NCBI GenBank assembly: GCA_937927435.1
Contig: CALBDW010000009.1
Location: 1-12,413 of the forward strand
Origin: an uncultured Bdellovibrionales bacterium
Lineage (GTDB): Bacteria; Bdellovibrionota; Bdellovibrionia; Bdellovibrionales; JAMPXM01
DNA length: 12,413 bases
Reading direction: 5' to 3'
Part shown: positions 6,180 through 12,413 of the stretch, one piece after another
How the letters are laid out: each line of letters opens with the position of its first letter
Position numbering within the stretch: the stretch's first letter is position 1
The notes under the pieces: generated by a model
Seen by the model: the letters and a program-made list of their open reading frames with translations, nothing else
Told to the model about the DNA's origin: nothing
Databases searched by the model: none
Program-made: the position numbers and the translations under genes

Positions 6180-7091
6180 ATGCCAACAGGCCCTTTACGG
6201 ATCAAAGACATCCTACAAAAGACGACTCAGTTTTTTCGTGATAAGGGCATTGAATCCGCACGTCTCGATTCCGAACTTTTGATTTCCTCAGCGCTCAATT
6301 GGGAGCGAGTTAAACTTTATTTGAATTACGATTATCCGCTCACAAACGATGAGCTGGCGATTTGCCGGGAATATGTCCGGCGTCGTGCGGCCGGCGAACC
6401 CGTCGCATATATCCTCGGGAAGAAAGATTTTTATCGTCATAGCTTTATCGTGAGTCCCGCCGTCTTGATTCCGCGGCCGGAAACGGAACTCCTTGTTGAA
6501 ACAGCGGTGAATTGGCTGCGGGACCACGTGGAAGAGGGTGCGCGTTTCGTTGATTTGGGAACAGGATCGGGATGTATCGGTTTGAGTATCGCCCACGAGA
6601 TTGAAAATAGCCGGTGGATCGGAGTGGATAAGTCGCCGGCGGCGATCAATATCGCCAAGTCGAACGCTGAGGCGCTCGGTTTAACAGAGCGTTCGCGCTT
6701 CATAGTCTCAGATGTCATGGATCTGGCTCTCGAAACGATCACGGAAGTTCTCGGTGGCCGTCCGGATGCGATAGTCGCCAATCCTCCGTATATCGCGGTC
6801 AACGATCCCGACGTCGATGCGTCTGTAAAGCGATACGAGCCCCAAGAAGCCCTGTTTTCGGGTGAGGATGGACTCGACGACATCCGCTCATGGGCTGTGA
6901 AAGCCGCCGCCTTTGTCCGCCCTGGCGGGCTTGTGATCTTCGAGATCGGCTATCAACAGGGCTCGGCGGCACGGGAGATTTTCTCCTCCCTCGGAAAGTT
7001 CGAAGATATTCAAATTCTGAAAGATTATTCCGGTTTTGATCGCTTTGTTCGGGCGATTAAAACTTCGGGAAAGGCGGATCAAAATGGATAA
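6180..7091 (+). CDS. prmC: Release factor glutamine methyltransferase
   Basis: PrmC (HemK) transfers a methyl group from S-adenosylmethionine to the glutamine of the GGQ motif of release factors. The protein is 303 residues, slightly longer than the usual 280 or so. It shows the N-terminal helical domain (about 1-90), the family motif LIPRPETE (96-103), the SAM-binding loop FVDLGTGSGCIGL (123-135) and the catalytic NPPY (201-204). The ATG at 6180 follows AAAGGA (6169-6174) by five bases. Its 3' end overlaps the start of murA by 8 bases, indicating translational coupling. The pairing with prfA is a classic arrangement. Confidence 0.97.
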   Translation: MPTGPLRIKDILQKTTQFFRDKGIESARLDSELLISSALNWERVKLYLNYDYPLTNDELAICREYVRRRAAGEPVAYILGKKDFYRHSFIVSPAVLIPRPETELLVETAVNWLRDHVEEGARFVDLGTGSGCIGLSIAHEIENSRWIGVDKSPAAINIAKSNAEALGLTERSRFIVSDVMDLALETITEVLGGRPDAIVANPPYIAVNDPDVDASVKRYEPQEALFSGEDGLDDIRSWAVKAAAFVRPGGLVIFEIGYQQGSAAREIFSSLGKFEDIQILKDYSGFDRFVRAIKTSGKADQNG

Positions 7092-8349
7092 GATGCTTGT
7101 TCGCGGCGGACGACAGTTGAACGGTGAAGTCTCGACGAGCGGGGCGAAAAACTCCGCGTTGAAGCTTCTGTTCGCCAGTTTGCTTGCGGAAGGGCGTCAT
7201 GTTTTCCATAACGTACCCGAATTAAAGGATGTTGAGTCTTCGATTACTCTCCTCGAAAGTTTGAACTGCCAGATCAAGCGCGACGGTAAAACGCTGATCG
7301 TCGATGTCCGCAAACCGACTTCGTTTGAAGCTCATTATGATTTGGTTCGGAAAATGCGGGCGAGTATCCTTTGTCTCGGTCCGCTTTTAACGAAGTACGG
7401 GCAAGCGCGCGTGAGCTTGCCCGGAGGGTGTGCGATCGGCAGTCGACCGATCGACATGCACCTTATGGGGCTCAAAGCGATGGGGGCGGAGATCGATCTC
7501 GATCAAGGCTACGTGCATGCTCGCGTGAGCCCCGAGAAAAGGCGCTTGCAGGGTGCTAGCATTCTTTTTGAATTTGCGACGGTTGGCGGAACCGAAAACG
7601 TCATGATGGCGGCCACCCTCGCCGAGGGCACCACGATCATTGAAAATGCTGCCAAAGAACCTGAGATCGTCGATCTCGCGAATTACCTCAATAAGATGGG
7701 AGCCAAAATCGAAGGCGCCGGAACGAGCATTATCCGAATTCAGGGCGTTGATCGTCTTCAACCGGCTGAACATGACGTGATTCCCGATCGAATTGAAGCG
7801 GGAACGCTTCTTATTGCCGGCGCGATCACTGGCGGCGAAGTGACGGTCAAGCACTGTCGGCCGGAAGATCTTGACGCCGTCATTTTGAAGATGCGGGAGA
7901 GTGGCTTTACGATCGATGTCGAAAAAGATGCGATGACGGTCCGCCACTGTTCGAGTTGGCGAGGAGTGGATGTGACCACGGCTCCCCATCCGGCGTTCCC
8001 TACCGACCTCCAGGCGCAATTCATGGCCCTTATGACGGTTGCCGAGGGTACGAGCGTGATCACCGAAACGGTGTTTGAAAACCGTTTCATGCACGTACAG
8101 GAACTCCTGAGACTCGGCGCCGACATTACGCCCAAAACGCGGGTCGCGGTGGTTCGCGGACGGAAAGGGCAGCTCCAGGGGGCTCCCGTTATGGCAACTG
8201 ATCTAAGGGCCAGCGCGAGCCTCGTCTTAGCTGGTCTTGCGGCGAAGGGCGAAACCATCGTCAACCGGATCTATCATCTTGATCGAGGATACGAATCGCT
8301 TGAGACGAAGCTCAGAAGTTTGGGGGCTGACGTCGAACGCATCCGGTAA
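7084..8349 (+). CDS. murA: UDP-N-acetylglucosamine 1-carboxyvinyltransferase
   Basis: MurA transfers enolpyruvate from phosphoenolpyruvate to UDP-N-acetylglucosamine, the first committed cytoplasmic step of peptidoglycan synthesis. The 421-residue length matches the family (E. coli 419). The start MDKMLVRGG at ATG 7084 is chosen for homology; an AAAGG lies about ten bases upstream, inside prmC. Longer in-frame starts within prmC (TTG 7036) are unlikely. Key residues are present: K22 and N23 in SGAKNSALK, R92 in the KMRAS segment, and the catalytic Cys116 in LPGGCAIGSRP. The cysteine, rather than an aspartate, predicts ordinary fosfomycin sensitivity of the enzyme. The conserved C-terminal YHLDRGYE is intact. 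It is the last gene of the prfA-prmC-murA unit. Confidence 0.98.
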   Translation: MDKMLVRGGRQLNGEVSTSGAKNSALKLLFASLLAEGRHVFHNVPELKDVESSITLLESLNCQIKRDGKTLIVDVRKPTSFEAHYDLVRKMRASILCLGPLLTKYGQARVSLPGGCAIGSRPIDMHLMGLKAMGAEIDLDQGYVHARVSPEKRRLQGASILFEFATVGGTENVMMAATLAEGTTIIENAAKEPEIVDLANYLNKMGAKIEGAGTSIIRIQGVDRLQPAEHDVIPDRIEAGTLLIAGAITGGEVTVKHCRPEDLDAVILKMRESGFTIDVEKDAMTVRHCSSWRGVDVTTAPHPAFPTDLQAQFMALMTVAEGTSVITETVFENRFMHVQELLRLGADITPKTRVAVVRGRKGQLQGAPVMATDLRASASLVLAGLAAKGETIVNRIYHLDRGYESLETKLRSLGADVERIR

Positions 8350-8353
8350 CGGC

Positions 8354-8382
8354 AAAAAAAAACCCCAACTCCGGAGGGGCCT
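8354..8382 (-). terminator. Possible minus-strand terminator with T9 tract
   Basis: Read on the minus strand, CCCC (8379-8376) pairs with GGGG (8366-8363), extended by two G-U pairs and one A-U pair that use the start of the tract. This is followed by nine T residues (complement of the A9 at 8354-8362). The GC stem is short, but the T-tract is the best in the region. It would serve the small minus-strand gene at 8517-8639. Confidence 0.4.
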
Positions 8383-8407
8383 GGAGTCAGGGTCGGAAGG
8401 AGTTGCC

Positions 8408-8431
8408 GTGATTAGGAGGGGACTAAATCAC
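8408..8431 (+). other. Hairpin with GAGGGGA loop (copy 1)
   Basis: GTGATTAG (8408-8415) pairs with CTaAATCAC (8423-8431), eight pairs with one bulged A, closing a 7-base loop GAGGGGA (8416-8422). The same loop, closed by the same G-C pair, recurs in the hairpin 41 bases downstream. With neighbouring GGA words it resembles the layout of CsrA/RsmA-binding RNAs. That reading is inference. Confidence 0.5.
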
Positions 8432-8445
8432 TGGCTAACTTTTTA

Positions 8446-8485
8446 AAGCTAGCTTGGAGGGGACAAGCTAGCTTCTTTGTCTTTT
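8446..8485 (+). terminator. Intrinsic terminator after murA, with GAGGGGA loop (copy 2)
   Basis: An 11-bp perfect stem, AAGCTAGCTTG (8446-8456) with CAAGCTAGCTT (8464-8474), has loop GAGGGGA (8457-8463) and is followed by CTTTGTCTTTT. It lies about 100 bases after the murA stop and is the best plus-strand terminator for the prfA-prmC-murA transcript, or the 3' end of a small RNA covering 8350-8485. Confidence 0.7.
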
Positions 8486-8498
8486 GAACTCTCAGTCG

Positions 8499-8516
8499 GA
8501 GCGTCTTCCGGCGCTC
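8499..8516. terminator. Short GC-rich hairpin beside the small minus-strand gene
   Basis: GAGCGTC (8499-8505) and GGCGCTC (8510-8516) form a 7-bp stem (one G-U pair on the plus strand, a C-A mismatch on the minus strand) with a 4-base loop. It abuts the minus-strand TAA at 8517-8519. On the plus strand it is followed by TTAATTTAA. It could be a back-up terminator in either direction. Confidence 0.35.
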
Positions 8517-8639
8517 TTAATTTAACTTCACGATCGATGAGCTGCCGTCGCATTGCGGTGTCTTGGTCTCCGCCCGCGAGAGGCCGGAGATCAACAAGAC
8601 AATCAGGATGTAGCCAACAATCAATGCTGAACGTATCAA
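8517..8639 (-). CDS. Tiny exported peptide (40 residues), unrecognised
   Basis: A short minus-strand frame encodes a clear signal peptide followed by a very short mature part. The start chosen is TTG (complement of 8637-8639) because AGGAG (complement of 8647-8651) sits seven bases upstream. An in-frame ATG at 8660 would give 47 residues with the extra N-terminus MHFRSRN, but it has no good ribosome site. Residues 1-3 (MIR) are basic, 4-20 strongly hydrophobic, and LSRA|E is a good signal peptidase I site. The predicted mature peptide is ETKTPQCDGSSSIVKLN, with a single cysteine. It may also stay as a membrane-anchored micropeptide. It faces away from the TPR operon across a divergent AT-rich region and converges on murA. 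No family was recognised. Coding is supported by the ribosome site and signal-peptide pattern only. Confidence 0.5.
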   Translation of the reverse strand: MIRSALIVGYILIVLLISGLSRAETKTPQCDGSSSIVKLN

Positions 8640-8660
8640 GTTGCGGCTCCTAAAATGCAT

Positions 8661-8909
8661 GCGGCGTCTTGAAGCCCACCGTTTCAAACTCAACTCACTA
8701 ATTTACTAAGCAAGGTTGATGCCAACTTTGAAAACGAATTTACGCTAGTTTCAAACCAGGTTCGATTGAAGACCTAGGTCTACATTTTTCGAGAAACCTA
8801 TCTGTATTCAATAATTTAGACTAAAATTAAATTTGGCCGAGGTGGTCCGTTTTGGAACCACGGGACTGGCTCTGAAATGGAACCAAACTAAGATTCCGGT
8901 CTCGAACTT
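8661..8909. promoter_or_regulatory. Divergent AT-rich regulatory region between the peptide gene and the TPR operon
   Basis: This 249-base stretch should carry promoters in both directions. It holds GTTTCAAAC twice (8681-8689 and 8748-8756) and its near-inverse TTTGAAA (8727-8733). It also holds a 12-bp palindrome (8770-8781), an AT-rich block with AATAAT (8810-8815) as a candidate -10, and TGGAACCA twice (8853-8860 and 8878-8885). GTGGTCC with GGAACCAC can form a bulged hairpin around 8832-8861. No standard -35/-10 pair stands out, and the ATG at 8910 lacks a clear ribosome-binding site. Confidence 0.45.
8770..8781. promoter_or_regulatory. 12-bp perfect palindrome, candidate operator
   Basis: AGACCTAGGTCT is perfectly self-complementary with no spacer and lies about 130 bases before the TPR gene, just upstream of the AT-rich candidate promoter block. 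It could be a dimeric regulator site; no known operator was matched. Confidence 0.35.
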
Positions 8910-11858
8910 ATGCGCGAACAAAAACAAAAACGGTGGATCGTAAAAGATGCTGAAGGGCGTATTTTCGGTCCGTTTGTAACGGAGCAAGTTCTTGAGCAGA
9001 TCGATCGGAATTACTTCCTCGGTGGGGAACTGATTGCGTCATACCCGGGCGGCGATTGGATCCCCATTTCGAAATCTCCTGAATTCTACGATCGTCTTTT
9101 GGATGCCTTAGCGGCTGAAGCAAAGGACGATAGGTCTTCGGCGAAAACAACGCCGCTGAAGAACGCGCGTCTTCAGGAAAAGCGCAAATCGACTGCGGAA
9201 GACGAAAAGCTCGAGCGGACGGAAAAACTCGTTTCGCAGCCGGCCGCTCCTGCGAAGCCGCCTCAAGCACCGACCTCTCCGCCGGCACCGATCAATGAAA
9301 ATGAACTTGAGCTTGATCTGCCCGAACAGACGCGTACGCAAAAAGACGAATTCACGCGCGGCGGGACGGTTTTACGGCATACGGTGACTAAAGCCGATTC
9401 AATTGTCGACTTGATCGATATGAAAGCGCTTGGACGCTTTCAACAGCTTAAAGGGGCTATGCTTCCCCTTGCCATTATCGCTTTGGGCATTTTAATCGTC
9501 GGTTTTCTGCTCTGGGGATCTGGCCCGTCCGTCCAAGGAGGAGATCGTATCCGCCTTATCGCGCCTCGGAAGGGTCAACCGGAACTCCCTGAAGAAAAAA
9601 TAAAAGCGAAGTTCGCGCGTGCTCTTGCGGCTTTCCAAACCGACACATTCAACGGCTATCTTCGTGCGGAAGATGAGTTGATTGAAATCGTCGAAGGCGC
9701 GTCGACTCGGCCCGAGGACGCGCTGAAAAAAGCCGATTATCTTTCTCTCTTGTGTTTGGTTTACCGTGAACTTTGGCCATTCGCTTACCAGGACGCCGAA
9801 GACTTGAAAGTCGTCAGCGAAGTGATGCGCGAAGCGAAGCGCTTGGATCCCGGCGGCCTATACGGAACCGTCTGTGAGATTGTTCATCTGATGCTCAATG
9901 GGCACGTGCGCGACGCTCAGGGTCTCACCGACAGCGTTCTCCTCGAGAAGAGCCAGGCGCCGGTGCTCTTTGAGTTGCGCGGAGATCTTTATTCTGGCGT
10001 TAAAGACTATCAAAGTGCGGCTGCCTACTTTGAGCGCGCGCGTTCCCTCTGGCCGGCTTGGCAAAAGAACGCTGTGCAAGAGGGAAGAGCTCGGGCTTTC
10101 GCGAAAGAATATCAACAGGCGATTCAACTGTTCCGGGGCGTGCTCGCGAAAGTTCCCGATCATGGCGTAGCTAAAATCGAGTTGGGACTAATCGAAGCTC
10201 TGGAGTTTAACCAAATCGATCGCGGCTACGAACTGATTGATGCGGGTCTCGGTACGAAGGTTCCGCGTACCATTGCGGCTCGAGGTTATGCGGGAATTGC
10301 GAAAATTTACTTAAAGAAACAGCAGCGCGGACGGGCCGCCGAGGCTGCGAAAAAAGCGTTCGAACTCGATCCGACAAACCCCGACGCCAAAGAGCTGGTC
10401 GCGATGCTGGGAGCGGCCCAAGAGGTCAAGCACGGAGAAACCGACCTCATGTTCTTGGGGGAGCAGTATCTGCGCGCAGGCGATTATTTCTCTGCGCAAG
10501 CGCAGTTTAAAGCCGCTTTCGAGGCGAATCCGAAAAATGGAATGGCGGCAATGAAGGCGGCCAAGTGTCTCTGGCACCTGAGCCAAACGATGGATGCGAT
10601 CGAGTGGATGCGGAAGGCGATTCGTGCGGACTCTAAGCTTGTAACCGCCTATGTCGAGCTCGCCGATTTTTACGCGCAACGATTCGATTACTTCGAGGCG
10701 ATCGAGACCCTGAAACGCGCGCAAGCAATTCAACCGCGTAGCTACGAAGTTTATCGAGGATTCGCGACGGTGGAATTGCGGCGTAATAACTTTAAGGGTG
10801 CAATCGCGTTCGGACAGAGAGCGCTCCAACTTTACGAAACCGACATCCAGACGCTGCTCATAATGGCCAACGCTCATCTTGGGCTTCACGAATACGTTGA
10901 GGCGCAGAAATATGCGTCCCGCGCTCTCGACCTGGATTTCAACGAAATCGAAGCTCACAGCCTTTACGCGAAGATAGAGGCGGGACTGCACGGAATCGAT
11001 GCGGGCGTTTCGTATCTCCAGCAAATGTTGAACCGTTATGTCATCACGAAAGGGCAGCAAGTACCCCAAGCCGCCATCGATCTGCGGATCACTTTGGGCG
11101 AGATCTATATGCAAGACGAGCGTTACCAGTTGGCGGAACAAGCTTTCCGCCAAGCTCTCGCTCTTGATCGGAACTCGCGTCCAGCATTGATCGCGCTCGG
11201 ACGAGTACTTCAGGCCCAAAACTTGGCGGCGCAAGCTCTTGAGGAGTATTTGAAGGCGGCGGTCTTAGACCCCTCGGATCCATTACCCATTTTTCTTGCG
11301 GGGGAACTCTATTTGGAAACCGGCAATTACGCCGAAGCCGAGAAGCAGTTTGAACGTGTCTTGAGGATTAATCCCCGGTATCCGAGAGCCCACGCGGCAC
11401 TCGGGCGGGTCGCGCTGCGCAGGGGAGACCCTAAACGAGCCTTGGATGAGGCGATGCAAGAGCGTACAATAAACCCGGACTTGGTCGACGCATACCTACT
11501 CGGGGCCGAGGCGCACTTCGCACTGAAGCAATATTCGAATTGCGCGGCTGAATATCAGGCGGCAGTCGCGAGAGGTGCCGGAACGGCGAGCAACCTTGTG
11601 AGAATGGCTCGGTGTTACCGGTTGAGCGGCGGCCTCGATTCCGCGCTTTCGCTGCTCAGAGAAGCGCAAGCTCAAGAGAGCGGGAATCCGGATATCTACA
11701 AAGAGCAAGGTGCTATCTTCCATACGCGGGGCATGGCGGATGAAGCGATCGGGGCCTATGAAACATATTTGCGACTTGCGCCGAACGCGATCGACCGTTT
11801 GGAAGTCGAAGCTCGAATAAACAAAATTTTGTCAGGCGATATGACTCTGAAGGATTAA
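8910..11858 (+). CDS. GYF-like domain, transmembrane, TPR-repeat protein (982 residues)
   Basis: This large TPR protein was not recognised as a named gene. Residues about 8-62 resemble a GYF_2/DUF4339-type domain (W9, then GRIFGPF at 16-22, ending GGDWIPI), a cytoplasmic protein-interaction module. A basic/acidic and proline-rich linker (about 65-160) follows, then one transmembrane segment (about 184-202, LPLAIIALGILIVGFLLW). The remainder (about 235-975) is a chain of some fifteen TPR units, clear from residue 350 on, for example AAEAAKKAFELDPTNPDA, YAEAEKQFERVLRINPRY and ADEAIGAYETYLRLAPNA. If the N-terminus is cytoplasmic, the TPR array is periplasmic and would act as an assembly scaffold. 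The ATG at 8910 lacks a clear Shine-Dalgarno sequence, but the predicted start is sensible because the GYF-like fold begins at once. A 102-residue membrane protein gene follows 13 bases downstream, so the two probably work together. Similar multi-TPR proteins occur in gliding and pilus systems, but that link is speculative. Confidence 0.85.
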   Translation: MREQKQKRWIVKDAEGRIFGPFVTEQVLEQIDRNYFLGGELIASYPGGDWIPISKSPEFYDRLLDALAAEAKDDRSSAKTTPLKNARLQEKRKSTAEDEKLERTEKLVSQPAAPAKPPQAPTSPPAPINENELELDLPEQTRTQKDEFTRGGTVLRHTVTKADSIVDLIDMKALGRFQQLKGAMLPLAIIALGILIVGFLLWGSGPSVQGGDRIRLIAPRKGQPELPEEKIKAKFARALAAFQTDTFNGYLRAEDELIEIVEGASTRPEDALKKADYLSLLCLVYRELWPFAYQDAEDLKVVSEVMREAKRLDPGGLYGTVCEIVHLMLNGHVRDAQGLTDSVLLEKSQAPVLFELRGDLYSGVKDYQSAAAYFERARSLWPAWQKNAVQEGRARAFAKEYQQAIQLFRGVLAKVPDHGVAKIELGLIEALEFNQIDRGYELIDAGLGTKVPRTIAARGYAGIAKIYLKKQQRGRAAEAAKKAFELDPTNPDAKELVAMLGAAQEVKHGETDLMFLGEQYLRAGDYFSAQAQFKAAFEANPKNGMAAMKAAKCLWHLSQTMDAIEWMRKAIRADSKLVTAYVELADFYAQRFDYFEAIETLKRAQAIQPRSYEVYRGFATVELRRNNFKGAIAFGQRALQLYETDIQTLLIMANAHLGLHEYVEAQKYASRALDLDFNEIEAHSLYAKIEAGLHGIDAGVSYLQQMLNRYVITKGQQVPQAAIDLRITLGEIYMQDERYQLAEQAFRQALALDRNSRPALIALGRVLQAQNLAAQALEEYLKAAVLDPSDPLPIFLAGELYLETGNYAEAEKQFERVLRINPRYPRAHAALGRVALRRGDPKRALDEAMQERTINPDLVDAYLLGAEAHFALKQYSNCAAEYQAAVARGAGTASNLVRMARCYRLSGGLDSALSLLREAQAQESGNPDIYKEQGAIFHTRGMADEAIGAYETYLRLAPNAIDRLEVEARINKILSGDMTLKD

Positions 11859-11871
11859 CTAGGAGAAGTGA

Positions 11872-12180
11872 ATGAGCGAACTCGTCGGAAGAATGCAAAC
11901 ACAATTCAAAACGACGTCCTCCAACCTCTTGCTCTTTTTAGGAAAACTTTTTTCCGGCCTGATTTTGGGTCTGACCTTTGCGCTTGTCGCGGAGGTGATG
12001 CTCGGCTATGGCGAGGGTGAAAGCATCATGCTTTTGGTTTTTGTGACCACGATCATCGCAGGTCTCTTTTTGCGCCTGGCTCGGAACTGGAGTATGACTG
12101 TCCTTTTGGTTTTTGATCTGATCTGCATTCTCGTCGGCATGCTTCTCCGGCTTTATATTATGGTGGCTCCTGACGCATGA
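11872..12180 (+). CDS. Small three-transmembrane protein, unrecognised
   Basis: This 102-residue integral membrane protein has an ATG at 11872 preceded by AGGAG (11861-11865) at a 6-base spacing. Three hydrophobic helices are visible at about 19-44, 51-68 and 74-97, joined by a short GYGEGE turn and an LRLARNW turn. The N-terminus is polar (MSELVGRMQTQFKTTSSN). By the positive-inside rule the LRLARN loop (67-72) should be cytoplasmic. There are no catalytic motifs. The gene starts 13 bases after the TPR gene and is almost certainly co-transcribed. A plausible role is membrane partner or anchor of the TPR protein; this is inferred from position only. Confidence 0.8.
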   Translation: MSELVGRMQTQFKTTSSNLLLFLGKLFSGLILGLTFALVAEVMLGYGEGESIMLLVFVTTIIAGLFLRLARNWSMTVLLVFDLICILVGMLLRLYIMVAPDA

Positions 12181-12196
12181 CAGATTCCAAATCTGT
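12180..12196. other. Short hairpin at the end of the three-TM gene
   Basis: ACAGATT (12180-12186) and AATCTGT (12190-12196) form a 7-bp stem with a 3-base loop, starting at the last base of the stop codon. No T-tract follows on either strand, so it is at best a weak terminator. Its end overlaps the proposed tRNA promoter. Confidence 0.35.
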
Positions 12197-12224
12197 TGCC
12201 ATTCCGTTTAAGGCGTCGTAAAAA
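12196..12224 (+). promoter_or_regulatory. Candidate promoter for tRNA-Ser
   Basis: TTGCCA (12196-12201, five of six -35 positions) and TAAAAA (12219-12224, four of six -10 positions) are separated by exactly 17 bases. Transcription would begin near 12231, about 20 bases before the tRNA, which fits a short 5' leader removed by RNase P. Confidence 0.5.
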
Positions 12225-12251
12225 CTAGGCTTTCAAGTTCTTTGAGAAGTC

Positions 12252-12341
12252 GGAGGGGTGGCCGAGTGGTTTAAGGCACCAGTCTTGAAAACTGGCGAAC
12301 TCGAAAGGGTTCCGTGAGTTCGAATCTCACCCCCTCCGCCA
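12252..12341 (+). tRNA. tRNA-Ser, anticodon UGA
   Basis: A complete class II tRNA. The acceptor stem is GGAGGGG (12252-12258) with CCCCTCC (12331-12337), discriminator G and an encoded CCA end (12339-12341). The D arm has GCC...GGC with a GTGG loop. The anticodon stem is CCAGT/ACTGG (12279-12283 and 12291-12295) around the loop CTTGAAA, giving anticodon TGA (12286-12288), which reads UCA and related serine codons. The long variable arm (GAAC...GTTC) and the T arm GTGAG-TTCGAAT-CTCAC are as expected for serine. No terminator is evident in the remaining 72 bases. Confidence 0.97.
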
Positions 12342-12349
12342 ATTTTGGA

Positions 12350-12371
12350 CTCTTCTCACGGCTCTTCTCAC
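12350..12371 (+). repeat. Tandem 10-bp direct repeat downstream of tRNA-Ser
   Basis: CTCTTCTCAC occurs at 12350-12359 and again at 12362-12371, two bases (GG) apart. It lies 9 bases after the tRNA 3' end. It may be a trace of slippage or a protein site; nothing else in the last 72 bases was recognised. Confidence 0.5.
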
Positions 12372-12413
12372 TTAACTGGACATCGTTTCAAAATTCCTTT
12401 GTAAGACAAGCAC

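Noticed and set aside
7036..7083. Upstream TTG start for murA inside prmC
   Set aside because: MurA proteins start close to the conserved MDKMLVRGG-type sequence. The extra 16 residues are just prmC coding sequence read in another frame.
7387..8094. 235-codon open frame on the minus strand opposite murA
   Set aside because: murA is unambiguous in this interval. The antisense product is low in recognisable structure.
8350..8485. Cyclic di-GMP riboswitch (as in the abundant Bdellovibrio merRNA)
   Set aside because: The conserved GEMM core words and tetraloop-receptor pattern were not found. The region is instead simple tandem hairpins with GAGGGGA loops.
10311..11234. 307-codon open frame on the minus strand opposite the TPR gene
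   Set aside because: The plus-strand frame has clear TPR periodicity across the whole span. The antisense product is arginine/leucine-rich without domains.
1..12413. CRISPR array, insertion sequence, prophage or defence genes
   Set aside because: No regularly spaced identical repeats, transposase or integrase motifs, or terminal inverted repeats were seen. Every large frame is accounted for by housekeeping or envelope genes.

Overview
The window reads as ordinary chromosomal DNA of a Gram-negative bacterium with fairly even base composition. A lipobox protein with LysM-like domains, a PilZ protein, a very long TPR protein with an N-terminal GYF-like domain, and the run rho-rpmE-prfA-prmC-murA together suggest a Bdellovibrio-like (Bdellovibrionota, former Deltaproteobacteria) genome. 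This placement is an inference from gene content and protein style; no database was searched.

Layout, left to right. (1) 1-475: a secreted DUF192 protein, cut by the window edge. (2) 618-2036: a LysM/proline-rich envelope protein with a lipobox at its N-terminus and a transmembrane segment at its C-terminus. It converges, across a shared bidirectional terminator (2037-2067), on a minus-strand PilZ-domain gene (2066-2434). (3) 2435-2880: a long non-coding leader before rho with three helically spaced direct repeats. (4) 2881-8349: a core information-processing and cell-wall block. It holds rho (termination factor with a long disordered N-terminal extension), rpmE (L31), prfA (RF1), prmC (the methylase acting on the RF1/RF2 GGQ glutamine) and murA (first committed step of peptidoglycan synthesis). 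prfA, prmC and murA are tightly packed, and prmC overlaps murA by 8 bases. (5) 8350-8909: a structured region. It holds strong hairpins after murA, two of them with the same 7-base loop. It also holds a 40-47 codon minus-strand gene for a tiny exported peptide, and a divergent, AT-rich regulatory region. (6) 8910-12180: a two-gene operon made of a 982-residue GYF-TM-TPR protein and a 102-residue three-TM protein. (7) 12252-12341: tRNA-Ser(UGA) with an encoded CCA end.

The most unusual material is the 8350-8909 interval, the candidate trans-envelope LysM protein, and the TPR/three-TM pair. The rest is housekeeping. No mobile element, CRISPR array or defence system was seen.
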